Assembly: GCA_900554845.1 (NCBI GenBank) | Contig: USIY01000024.1 | Coordinates: forward strand, 1-17,295 | DNA: 17,295 nt | Direction of reading: 5' to 3' | Origin: an uncultured Bacteroidales bacterium | GTDB lineage: Bacteria > Bacteroidota > Bacteroidia > Bacteroidales > Muribaculaceae | Shown here: in pieces, positions 1-7,136 of the stretch | Numbering within the stretch: the stretch's first letter is position 1 | Layout of the letters: the number at the start of each line of letters is the position of its first letter | The notes under the pieces: model-generated | The model's input: the letters and a program-made list of their open reading frames with translations, nothing else | The model's database searches: none | What the model was told of the DNA's origin: nothing | Made by a program: the position numbers and the translations under genes

Positions 1-217
1 ATCCAACACACCCTTTGGAGAACGGGCAAAACCAGCCGCTCATGATTTCGAGTTGTGTTCCAAAGGCAGCCTCCTCATTCTTGCCCCAATGTCACCTATG
101 CCTCCGGATCGCTCAACTTTTATCTATCTAAATTCAGTCGCAGAGTCAATCTCAATCCCACGTTGATCTCCCAATTGGTACAGCTAAATAAAAATAACAC
201 CAATTCAATTTCAATGG
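1..217. other. Left-edge stretch without a recognisable gene
   Basis: No frame on either strand gives a recognisable protein. A minus-strand frame starting at an ATG at 41-43 is open to the window edge, but only 14 codons are visible and they match no family I know. Plus-strand frames entering from the edge stop within about 14 to 55 codons and look unselected. Just after the regulator's stop codon, the minus strand has a weak CCA/TGG-type stem (about 200-216) followed by a T-rich run (185-197). This could be a poor terminator for the regulator gene. Confidence 0.4.
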
Positions 218-802
218 TTACAATCCTGACTTTTCCTTCCCGGATGTTGCTATTGTTTCGCGGAAACGATGGAGCTGCCGGCGTGATATATTGAGATAGG
301 TGGCAATCTCTCCGAGTGAAACCAAATCAAAAAGTCGTGGATAACGTGCAAGCAACTGGCCGTAGCGTTGCTCCGGGGTAGAACGGTAATTGTTGAGCGT
401 CTGTTCGTATGCCTGCTCAAAGAGGGCATCAAGAAACTTGATGTAAAGAGTGGGGTCCAACATCAACCGCTCACGTATAATCGAGGCTGGTATGACAAGA
501 ACATCAGAATCCATAAGGGCAATGATGTCGGTAGGCATCTTCTTGCTGTGCATCGAGCTGATATAGTTGGCGAGAACCGAACCCTCGAACACAAAACCTA
601 CTGTTTTTTCATTGCCGGATTTGTCAATCAGCGAGTGCTTGAAACCGCCTTTCACAATCCATCCGGCCTCATTGACAACTTCACCGGTACGCGCGAAATA
701 CTCGCCGCGCCGAAAATGACGCAGCGCGCCATGCTTCTCGCATAGCTCCCTCCAGAATGAGAAATCTATTGCCTCTTCAAATGCGTTGAACTGTGAAGTC
801 AT
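218..802 (-). CDS. Crp/Fnr-family transcriptional regulator
   Basis: Predicted cytoplasmic one-component regulator of 194 residues. The N-terminal two thirds read as a cyclic-nucleotide-binding-like beta-barrel, with the typical run GEYFARTGE, then GWIVKGGFKHS, then a GNEKTVGFVFEGS stretch. The C-terminal end carries a short helix-turn-helix (LGEIATYLNISRRQLHRFRE). A family length of about 190-230 residues fits. I chose the ATG at 802; a TTG six codons upstream (820) is possible. No Fnr-type cysteine cluster is visible, so an oxygen-sensing iron-sulfur cluster is unlikely, and the ligand is unknown. The gene lies downstream of fusA2 in the same direction, separated from it by a terminator, so it is probably its own unit; I found no convincing promoter. 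Bacteroides species use a Crp-family protein (Cur) to activate fusA2 in carbon starvation. Whether this gene has that role is only an inference from its position. Confidence 0.85.
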   Translation of the reverse strand: MTSQFNAFEEAIDFSFWRELCEKHGALRHFRRGEYFARTGEVVNEAGWIVKGGFKHSLIDKSGNEKTVGFVFEGSVLANYISSMHSKKMPTDIIALMDSDVLVIPASIIRERLMLDPTLYIKFLDALFEQAYEQTLNNYRSTPEQRYGQLLARYPRLFDLVSLGEIATYLNISRRQLHRFRETIATSGKEKSGL

Positions 803-862
803 CCAATGAGTTTGTTGCAACTTATTTACGGAAGTTAAATATGAAGTTGTTTCTACTTACTT

Positions 863-915
863 ATAAAACAAGAACCCATTGAACAACGAATACATCCAAT
901 GTCCAATGGGTTCTT
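863..915 (-). terminator. Rho-independent terminator after fusA2
   Basis: A perfect 12-bp inverted repeat pairs 870-881 with 904-915 (AAGAACCCATTG and its complement) around a 22-base loop. On the minus strand it is followed by GTTTTAT. It lies about 20 bases past the fusA2 stop codon and before the regulator gene, so it should end fusA2 transcription. Confidence 0.75.
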
Positions 916-936
916 ATATTAATATCAGACTTCTGA

Positions 937-3093
937 TTATTCTTCTGTCTGGGTCTCGGCGTAGGCCTTGAGGAGTTTCTCCTGAACGTCGCTCGGCACG
1001 AGTTCATAGCTTGCGAAGTTCATTGAGAATGAACTGCGGCCTCCGGTGATGGAGCTTAAGGACGTGGAGTAGCTTGCCATCTCTTTCAAGGGCACCTTGG
1101 CGTTGAGTTTCTCAATACCGTTGTCGGAGGACATTCCCATTATGATGGCGCGGCGTCCCTGAAGGTCGCTCATCACATCGCCCATCGTGTCGCCGGGAGT
1201 CAATACCTCAACATCGTAGATAGGCTCCAGAATCTTCGGATTGGCCTGCTTGAACGCCTGACTGAAAGCGTTACGACCCGCCAGACGGAACGAGATTTCA
1301 TTCGAATCAACCGGGTGCATCTTGCCGTCGTAGATCATGACACGAACATCACGCGCATAAGATCCTGTCAACGGCCCCTGCTCCATACGGTCCATAAGAC
1401 CCTTGACGATAGCCGGGATGAAACGTGCGTCGATTGCACCGCCCACGATACAGTTGTAGACTATCAGCTTGCCGCCCCAGTCCAACGGAATCTCCTGCTT
1501 GTCGCGTACGTTCAGTTTATATTCCTGATTGCCGAATTTATAGGTGTCTGGCTCAGGCATGCCTTCGGCGTAAGGTTCAATGATCAGATGAACCTCACCG
1601 AACTGACCGGAACCTCCGGATTGCTTCTTATGACGATAGTCGGCGCGGGCCGCCTTGGTGATCGTCTCGCGATAGGGAATCTTCTGTTCCTGGAACTCAA
1701 TGGGAAGCTTCTCGTTGTTCTCCATACGCCACTTCAGCGTACGCAGATGGAACTCGCCCTGGCCTTTCACCAGAGTTTGCTTCAATTCCTTGGACTGCTC
1801 GATAATCCATGTGGGATCCTCCTCGTGCATACGCGTCAGAATAGCCATCATCTTCTCGGAATCCGATTCCGTAACAGGTTTGATGGCGCGGACATACTTA
1901 GGCGCGGGATATTTGATGAAATCGAACTGCCAGTCGCAACCCTTCTCGTCGAGAGTGTTGCCGGTGCGGACATCCTTAAGCTTTACGGCGGCACCAATAT
2001 CACCGGCCTCGAGCTCGTCGATCGGAGTACGCAGCTGTCCGCAGACAGTGAAAATCTGGGCCAGACGCTCTTTGCCGCCGCGTGTCACATTCTCAAGATC
2101 CGCGCCGGCTTTGAGAGTGCCGCTCATAACCTTGAAGTAAGAAACCTCTCCGATATGCGGCTCAACGCTTGTCTTGAAGAAGAAGACCGAGACAGGGCCG
2201 TTTGCATCGGGTGCGACGGGTTCTCCCGCAGTGTTCTCCGGAGCGGGCATCTCGCTGACGAACGGGCAGACGTTTCCAAGGAACTCCATGATGCGGCGGA
2301 CGCCCATATCCTTCAGCGCGCTGAGCACGACAACAGGATAAATGGAACGGCTCACCAGACCCTTGCGGATACCCTCGCGCAGATCGTCCTCCGACAAAGG
2401 CTGATCGTCGAAGAATTTCTCCATCAGGCTCTCATCGTTCTCCGCGGCTGCCTCTTTCAATGTGTTGTGAAGCTCCAGAGCCTTGTCCATCTGGTCGGCG
2501 GGAATCTCGCTGATCGTTGGCACGCCGCCGTCGGGGCCCCATTCGTATTTCTTCATCAGAAGGACATCGATCATCGAATGAAAATTCGGACCGCTTTCCA
2601 AAGGATACTGTATCTGGATCACGCGTGAACCGAAATGCTCGCGGAGCTGCTCCACGGCATTGTCATAGTCGGCCTTCTCGGCGTCCATCTGGTTGAGGGC
2701 GAACACCACCGGTTTGTTCAGTTTCGCGGTGGTACGGAATATGTTCTGTGTGCCTACCTCCACACCGTACTCGGCGTCCACTACGATCAGACCCAAGTCG
2801 GATACACCGAGCGCCGTATAGGCGTTGCCTACGAAATCATCAGATCCCGGGCAGTCGATGAAATTAAGTTTCTTACCGTTGAATTCGGCGTTAAACACGG
2901 TCGAGAACACTGAATAGCCATACTCTTTCTCCACTGGGAAATAGTCGGACATCGTATTACCGGCCTCAATGGTTCCACGGCGTTTTGTTACTCCACACTC
3001 GTAGACCATTGACTCCGCGAGTGTGGTTTTTCCCGAGCCCTTCGATCCCAGAAGGGCTATGTTCTTAATTTCATTGGTTTTGTAAATCTTCAT
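937..3093 (-). CDS. fusA2: Elongation factor G paralogue EF-G2, GTPase site degenerate
   Basis: Ribosomal translocation factor of 718 residues with the EF-G layout: G domain (about 1-280), domain II (about 300-390), then domains III-V ending near residue 710. The P-loop is kept (GSKGSGKTT, 16-24) and so is the G4 motif NQMD (134-137). The switch regions are altered. G3 reads DCPGS (80-84), where translating EF-G has DTPGH, so the catalytic His is Ser84. The switch I motif RGIT reads YGYS (58-61). Established knowledge: Bacteroides EF-G2 has no GTPase activity, accumulates in carbon starvation and is needed for gut colonisation; this protein shows the expected loss. The ATG at 3093 is preferred over an in-frame ATG at 3204, because the family starts at MKIYKTNEIKN-like sequence and a TAACTTTG promoter element lies inside the extra stretch. 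It is divergent from hemW. Identity as an EF-G family member is certain; the EF-G2 assignment is strong. Confidence 0.93.
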   Translation of the reverse strand: MKIYKTNEIKNIALLGSKGSGKTTLAESMVYECGVTKRRGTIEAGNTMSDYFPVEKEYGYSVFSTVFNAEFNGKKLNFIDCPGSDDFVGNAYTALGVSDLGLIVVDAEYGVEVGTQNIFRTTAKLNKPVVFALNQMDAEKADYDNAVEQLREHFGSRVIQIQYPLESGPNFHSMIDVLLMKKYEWGPDGGVPTISEIPADQMDKALELHNTLKEAAAENDESLMEKFFDDQPLSEDDLREGIRKGLVSRSIYPVVVLSALKDMGVRRIMEFLGNVCPFVSEMPAPENTAGEPVAPDANGPVSVFFFKTSVEPHIGEVSYFKVMSGTLKAGADLENVTRGGKERLAQIFTVCGQLRTPIDELEAGDIGAAVKLKDVRTGNTLDEKGCDWQFDFIKYPAPKYVRAIKPVTESDSEKMMAILTRMHEEDPTWIIEQSKELKQTLVKGQGEFHLRTLKWRMENNEKLPIEFQEQKIPYRETITKAARADYRHKKQSGGSGQFGEVHLIIEPYAEGMPEPDTYKFGNQEYKLNVRDKQEIPLDWGGKLIVYNCIVGGAIDARFIPAIVKGLMDRMEQGPLTGSYARDVRVMIYDGKMHPVDSNEISFRLAGRNAFSQAFKQANPKILEPIYDVEVLTPGDTMGDVMSDLQGRRAIIMGMSSDNGIEKLNAKVPLKEMASYSTSLSSITGGRSSFSMNFASYELVPSDVQEKLLKAYAETQTEE

Positions 3094-3171
3094 AGATATA
3101 GAGATTTTTATTAGGTTTCCGTGTGGAGTGCGGCTGAACCGAGAAGAGAACGCCACTTCACTTGATGACCC

Positions 3172-3179
3172 CAAAGTTA
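3172..3179 (-). promoter_or_regulatory. Candidate -7 element of the fusA2 promoter
   Basis: The minus strand reads TAACTTTG, an exact match to the Bacteroidetes TAnnTTTG element, about 79 bases before the fusA2 ATG. The predicted 5' leader is about 70 bases. No good TTTG sits at -33, which would fit a promoter that depends on an activator such as a Crp-family protein; that last point is inference. Confidence 0.5.
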
Positions 3180-3246
3180 GCAAAAATCTCGTTATAATAT
3201 TCATTTCCCCATTATGTTGTTAAACATATTTTCAATTTTATGGCCA

Positions 3247-3272
3247 TTTGCCATTTAAAAATATTAATTTTG
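3247..3272 (+). promoter_or_regulatory. Candidate hemW promoter, very close to the start codon
   Basis: TAATTTTG at 3265-3272 matches TAnnTTTG exactly, and a TTTG lies at 3247-3250. The gap of 14 bases is shorter than the usual 19-21, so the upstream box is doubtful. The -7 box ends four bases before the hemW ATG (3277), so a transcript from it would have almost no leader. Confidence 0.4.
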
Positions 3273-3276
3273 CATC

Positions 3277-4437
3277 ATGGAATCGTCAAAATGCATTGGA
3301 ATATATGTACATATCCCCTATTGTACACGCAGATGCCTGTATTGCGACTTCTATACAGAGGGTGCTGTCCGGGCCGACTGGCCTCGCTATGTCAATGCGG
3401 TACTGAATGAATTCAGCCTCAGATTGCGTAAAGAAGAGGGAGAGATATTCCGAGGCTGCGACAGCTATACTATTTATATCGGAGGAGGCACGCCCTCGCT
3501 TATTCCCGCCGGAGCCTTTATGCAATTGTCCGAAGGCCTGCAAAAAATGGCCGGAGGCAAGCCTTCTGAATTCACAATTGAAGTGAATCCCGACGATGTG
3601 GACGAACAGTTGGCGAATATATGGGCTGCCTCGGGTGTGGACAGGGTCAGCATGGGCGTTCAGTCTCTGTGCGACTCCGAGCTGAAAGCCATCGGACGCA
3701 GACATGACGCCTTTACTGTCCGAAAAAGCTATGATGTGCTGAGAGAGCGCTTCGGCAACATCAGTCTCGACATGATGTTCGGTCTTCCCGGCCAGTTGCC
3801 CGAGTCCTTGGCGCATACTGTAGAGGAATTCATAGAAATGAACCCAGAACATATCTCTGCCTATTCACTGATGTATGAAGAGCGCACTGCACTGACACGC
3901 CTGCGAGACACAGGGCGTGCACAGGAAACCGATGAACAGGACTGCGTCGGAATGTTCCGTTTTATCTCTGAAAGTCTCGAATGCGCCGGATACGAGCAAT
4001 ATGAAATCAGCAACTACGCCGTTCCGGGAAACAGATCGATCCACAACTCGAATTACTGGCACGGCCTTCCATACATCGGCCTTGGAGCCGGGGCACATAG
4101 TTTCAACGGAATTTCTATCCGCACGTGGAACCGCCCGGACGCAAAATCATATATGGAATGCATGGAAAATGAACGCCGCGACCATTCCATGACCTATACT
4201 GAAGAGCTGACTGACGATGAGCTGCGCGAGGAAATGATAATGACAAGGCTGCGCACCCGCGAAGGTCTCGACCTGAAAGAATACGGTGAAAGATTCGGAC
4301 TATCCTCACTTGTCCCGCTGACTCAACGCGCAAAGCCAATCGTGGCTCGGGGATTGCTCCGCACGGACGGCCAACGACTGGCTCTGACTAAAGATGGCGT
4401 TATGGTGTCGGACGATATTATCTCCGATCTTTTCTGA
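3277..4437 (+). CDS. hemW: Radical SAM heme chaperone HemW
   Basis: A 386-residue radical SAM protein related to coproporphyrinogen III oxidase HemN but of the HemW type, which carries heme and delivers it to respiratory proteins instead of oxidising porphyrin. The cluster motif CTRRCLYC (Cys16, Cys20, Cys23) starts the TIM-barrel. GGGTPS (69-74), EVNPDD (102-107), a RVSMGVQSL strand (123-131) and DMMFGLPGQ (155-163) follow in family order. HNSNYW (256-261) is the usual HemW signature, and the C-terminal winged-helix HemN_C part reaches the end. Length is normal (about 375-400). It is the only plus-strand gene here, divergent from fusA2 and converging on the porin gene with no gap. Membrane association is known for the family but not visible in the sequence. 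Its TGA is immediately followed by the porin's reversed stop codon. Confidence 0.93.
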   Translation: MESSKCIGIYVHIPYCTRRCLYCDFYTEGAVRADWPRYVNAVLNEFSLRLRKEEGEIFRGCDSYTIYIGGGTPSLIPAGAFMQLSEGLQKMAGGKPSEFTIEVNPDDVDEQLANIWAASGVDRVSMGVQSLCDSELKAIGRRHDAFTVRKSYDVLRERFGNISLDMMFGLPGQLPESLAHTVEEFIEMNPEHISAYSLMYEERTALTRLRDTGRAQETDEQDCVGMFRFISESLECAGYEQYEISNYAVPGNRSIHNSNYWHGLPYIGLGAGAHSFNGISIRTWNRPDAKSYMECMENERRDHSMTYTEELTDDELREEMIMTRLRTREGLDLKEYGERFGLSSLVPLTQRAKPIVARGLLRTDGQRLALTKDGVMVSDDIISDLF

Positions 4438-5832
4438 TCACAATAAGAAACATACATCGAAACTTATACGATTGTCATGCGCCTGCCCTCTGTAATAAGT
4501 GTGGCGCTGGCCGTAAAGATATTCCGCACCTACCTGGAAGAAGCTTGATATCTGATAGAATACGTTCGCTCCTACATAATTGCTGTAACGGTAATTGTTG
4601 AATTCGTCAGGATTTGACCCGCTTTCGCTTTCAGAGAGAGCATAAGGCCCTACATTCCACATCCTGCTCATCGAGTACACGGCGTTCATCTGCCAACGCT
4701 TGCTGATGTTATAAGTAAATCCGAACACCAGTCCCATTTCCGGGGTAGGAGTCAATCTCCCCGGATCGGAACTCTTTGGCGTGAAACTCAAAGGGATACC
4801 CGCCAAATCAAGAATGTAATTGCCTATGCCTTTTCCATATACGGCCTGCCCGAAGAAAGAGAGCTGGTTCAGAGGCGTCCAGTTGCCGCTCAGCTGCACT
4901 CCCCACCCTACGGTGGTGCGCCGGCGGTTATGAAGCACGTCACGGTAATTCAAAGTACGGAGAATTCCGGAGAGCCGTATGCGGTTGCCACCGTCACGCG
5001 CCCACTCCAGATAGGCCGGTATATCCGGCACAAGCTGATTGTACGCAGTGGGATCCACAACTGGTTTGTTCAAGATATCCTGGCCGTTGAACTGCTTATA
5101 ATCTTTGCCGAGATAACGTCCGTCGCTCGTGTTGAAAGTTGGAATCTCAATACCGATGGCCGCTCGGAATCCATTGAAACTCGGACTCTCGTAATTGAAC
5201 AGATAATTTGTTGCGTCCACGGCTCCGGCGGGTCCCTGCGGGTCGATCATCGAAGGCATGTTCGCATCCTCGTCCTCGAACAAAGTTTTCTTCATTCCTG
5301 CTGCGAATCCACGCCATTTCACATAGGCAAGCTTGAGTTTCAACGGATTTTTATAACCGTCGGTTCCTATCTTGAAGAATCCGCTTATCTGGTTTTCAGT
5401 GCCGCCGAAACCCACGATCTGCAATGTCAGATTCGCGTTCAACGCATTGATGTAAAAGTCCGATTTCTTGAAGCGTTTTGCAGGTACAGGTATCTGATTG
5501 GTGATAAAGCCTCCTGCCGCTCCGGCTTCTTCATATAGATCGTTGCCTAAATCCCATCCGATTATCGGCTGCAATTTGCCTCCTATTGTCAAAATAAACG
5601 AATTGTCGCCTGTATGGATGGCAAAATGAGGCACCGGTGTGTCTCTGAAGCTTTTGGGTCTGTCTTTCTTGAGTATTTCATATACCATGGTATCCTTAGC
5701 CGTATGGATCAGATAAATACGTCCATCTTTCGAAAAGTCGATTTCTTCGCTTCTCAAATTCATTCTCGGAGTCTGGGCCATGACCGTAGATGTCAGGAAT
5801 ACCGTAAATAACAAACAAAAAATGTGTTTCAT
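4438..5832 (-). CDS. DcaP-like outer-membrane porin
   Basis: A 464-residue protein with a clear Sec signal peptide (MKHIFCLLFTVFLTSTVMAQ, cleavage after about residue 19), then a beta-barrel. Many alternating aromatic/polar strands appear, for example FILTIGGKLQPIIGWDL, LTLQIVGFGG, LKLAYVKWRGFAAGM, GFRAAIGIEIP and YVGANVFYQIS. The barrel probably starts near residue 75; the segment before it (about 20-70) could be a periplasmic plug or coil region. The stretch FEDEDANMPSMIDPQGPAG followed by a paired strand resembles DcaP-family trimeric porins, so I call it DcaP-like; the substrate is unknown. The last residue is Leu instead of the usual terminal Phe or Trp, although the final strand (ISFDVCFLL) is otherwise typical. 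The gene follows the thioredoxin/VKOR unit in the same direction after about 100 bases and has its own candidate promoter. Confidence 0.8.
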   Translation of the reverse strand: MKHIFCLLFTVFLTSTVMAQTPRMNLRSEEIDFSKDGRIYLIHTAKDTMVYEILKKDRPKSFRDTPVPHFAIHTGDNSFILTIGGKLQPIIGWDLGNDLYEEAGAAGGFITNQIPVPAKRFKKSDFYINALNANLTLQIVGFGGTENQISGFFKIGTDGYKNPLKLKLAYVKWRGFAAGMKKTLFEDEDANMPSMIDPQGPAGAVDATNYLFNYESPSFNGFRAAIGIEIPTFNTSDGRYLGKDYKQFNGQDILNKPVVDPTAYNQLVPDIPAYLEWARDGGNRIRLSGILRTLNYRDVLHNRRRTTVGWGVQLSGNWTPLNQLSFFGQAVYGKGIGNYILDLAGIPLSFTPKSSDPGRLTPTPEMGLVFGFTYNISKRWQMNAVYSMSRMWNVGPYALSESESGSNPDEFNNYRYSNYVGANVFYQISSFFQVGAEYLYGQRHTYYRGQAHDNRISFDVCFLL

Positions 5833-5870
5833 AGTATATTAAACAATTTATATACTATTAAACACATTTT
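5819..5870 (-). repeat. 52-base near-perfect palindrome over the porin start codon
   Basis: Arms 5819-5839 and 5850-5870 pair over 20 of 21 positions around a 10-base loop (5840-5849). The only mismatch is at 5830/5859. The ATG of the porin (5830-5832) lies in the downstream arm, and its G is the mismatched base. As RNA this would form a long A/U-rich hairpin that hides the start codon. As DNA it could be an operator. Confidence 0.85.
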
Positions 5871-5873
5871 ATA

Positions 5874-5904
5874 CAAATGTTGTTTAGCCGCCTTTTGAGG
5901 CAAA
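5874..5904 (-). promoter_or_regulatory. Candidate porin promoter
   Basis: The minus strand has TTTG (5901-5904), a 19-base gap and AACATTTG (5874-5881), one base off TAnnTTTG. Transcription would start near 5868, so the start-codon palindrome would be at the very 5' end of the mRNA. A rival reading uses the TTTG at 5874-5877 as -33 with a poor -7 box inside the palindrome. Confidence 0.35.
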
Positions 5905-5913
5905 TGTGCCTGC

Positions 5914-5930
5914 GGACACCCCCACTGTCC
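5914..5930. repeat. Short inverted repeat GGACA-N7-TGTCC
   Basis: Five-base arms at 5914-5918 and 5926-5930 lie just upstream of the candidate porin promoter and just past the stop codon of the small gene. The size fits an operator half-site pair. No T-run follows, so it is not a terminator. Confidence 0.3.
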
Positions 5931-5934
5931 CAAT

Positions 5935-6108
5935 TCATTTCAGGTCCGAAAGGGACGTGATCTTTGTCTTGACCGATGCGGAAGATGTCCCGGGAACTGA
6001 ATCGGCGAGCAAATTAGAATTGTCACCGGTATCGAAATGTATGATATTCATGTCCGGAGCAGAGAGAGTCTCTGCATCCTTCAGATCTATTTCGGGTATT
6101 GTCTTCAT
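5935..6108 (-). CDS. Small acidic 57-residue protein, coupled to the VKOR gene
   Basis: Not recognised. The frame begins MKTIPEIDLKDAETLSAPD and ends KTKITSLSDLK, then TGA at 5935-5937. Its ATG overlaps the TAA of the C39-like/VKOR gene as TAATG, the usual arrangement for translational coupling. The product is hydrophilic and acidic. It has no cysteine, no signal peptide or membrane segment, and no double-glycine motif, so it is not an obvious disulfide substrate or bacteriocin precursor. A 57-codon open frame can occur by chance at this base composition; the overlap and lysine-rich MKTI start are the main support. A longer plus-strand frame over the same bases looks like antisense. It could be a modified-peptide precursor, a partner of the membrane protein, or spurious. 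Confidence 0.5.
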   Translation of the reverse strand: MKTIPEIDLKDAETLSAPDMNIIHFDTGDNSNLLADSVPGTSSASVKTKITSLSDLK

Positions 6109-7127
6109 TATTTTGCAATTCTTGAGTTGATGAAAGTCGTGACCCGATTCAAACCCAATACAGCCGCCACATAAGCCGCGAGCAACACGAACAAAGGCAA
6201 CTGTAACGGGAACACATCATGCCACCATCCTCCGAAAAGATAGCAGAAGAATTGCAGCCACAACAGACATTGGGTGATTACGCACATAGTGCACCATGTA
6301 TGTATTCGGAACTTTTGGTACCAAATGGACCAAAACGTGAAGGGAAGGCAACAGCCGTTGCATAACGCCAGCCAACGCATAGCTTCCGGGAAACAGAGCA
6401 TTGTCAGCAGGGATACGGAAAAATAGCCCACTCCCACCTCAGCCCATCCGAAAAGGCCGAAAAATTTGGACGCCTTCTGCTCCAGAACAGTGTCGCAGCC
6501 ATGTTTCTGCAGAACTCCGCATATTCTGTCCGCCGCCTTCACATTCACTTTCAGCGATTTCAGAAGAAGCTGAAATGTGACGTAAAGACCCGCCAAATCA
6601 ATCGCGAACAGAAATATTGTGGAGAGATTATTCCATGAACCGCTCCATATGAATCCCGCCGTGAGCAACACCACGCAACAGGCCGCCAACATCCAGGCCT
6701 TTGTCGTTTCGGCGATCTCATAAAAATGATGCTTTGAATAATCCGGTTCCTGTGAATCAGCCTGAGGATACGCAAGCAGAGCCACACCGCTCCACCTCTG
6801 TTCAAACAAATCAAGGGACCGTTGCTTCCTTTGATGATAGTAGATATAATCCACCACATCTCCGCCATCCTGCCCTTTCCTGAATCCGGTCACGATAACG
6901 AAACCGGTACCTTCCTGGGCTATGAACGGCACCGGTATACGGGACAATTCGGATTTGTCTACGACTTTTACTCCACGTGTCTTTATCCCATAGGAATTAA
7001 GCAATCTGGAGAATCCGAACAAAGACTTGAAGGACATTTTATGAAACGCCGCGTCGGAATCAGCTCCGGTGTGCGGCACCCCCAGCTCCTTCAGGAAGTC
7101 ACTGAATATCGTCGTTCCGGTTTTCAT
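6108..7127 (-). CDS. Non-catalytic C39-peptidase-like domain fused to a VKOR membrane domain
   Basis: A 339-residue membrane protein. Residues 1-120 resemble a C39 peptidase fold (FSRLLNSYGIKTRGVKV, then IPVPFIAQEGTGFVIVTGF). The catalytic Cys region holds no Cys, and the place of the usual HFVV His reads GFVIV, so it should bind peptide but not cut. From about 144 to 325 come five or six hydrophobic segments of a vitamin K epoxide reductase domain, with a quinone-side CTMC (279-282) and a loop pair Cys203/Cys211. VKOR proteins reoxidise a thioredoxin-like partner and pass electrons to quinone. The partner here is probably the CPHC thioredoxin nine bases upstream. Fusions of C39-like and VKOR domains are known in Bacteroidetes, often near peptide-modification genes. 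The downstream small gene overlaps its stop codon. Topology, and so which side of the membrane the relay serves, cannot be settled by eye. Confidence 0.8.
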   Translation of the reverse strand: MKTGTTIFSDFLKELGVPHTGADSDAAFHKMSFKSLFGFSRLLNSYGIKTRGVKVVDKSELSRIPVPFIAQEGTGFVIVTGFRKGQDGGDVVDYIYYHQRKQRSLDLFEQRWSGVALLAYPQADSQEPDYSKHHFYEIAETTKAWMLAACCVVLLTAGFIWSGSWNNLSTIFLFAIDLAGLYVTFQLLLKSLKVNVKAADRICGVLQKHGCDTVLEQKASKFFGLFGWAEVGVGYFSVSLLTMLCFPEAMRWLALCNGCCLPFTFWSIWYQKFRIHTWCTMCVITQCLLWLQFFCYLFGGWWHDVFPLQLPLFVLLAAYVAAVLGLNRVTTFINSRIAK

Positions 7128-7136
7128 ACAATAATA

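Noticed and set aside
55..294. 79-codon plus-strand frame at the left edge
   Set aside because: It overlaps the end of the regulator gene, has low-quality composition and matches no family.
1315..2628. Long plus-strand open frame opposite fusA2
   Set aside because: It lies wholly antisense to a well-conserved gene and its translation resembles no protein; this is a codon-bias shadow.
3094..3204. In-frame N-terminal extension of fusA2 to an ATG at 3204
   Set aside because: The extra 37 residues do not resemble EF-G, and the likely promoter -7 box (3172-3179) lies inside them.
5906..6130. 74-codon plus-strand frame between the porin and VKOR genes
   Set aside because: It overlaps the coupled minus-strand small gene and the end of the VKOR gene, and has no promoter or recognisable content.
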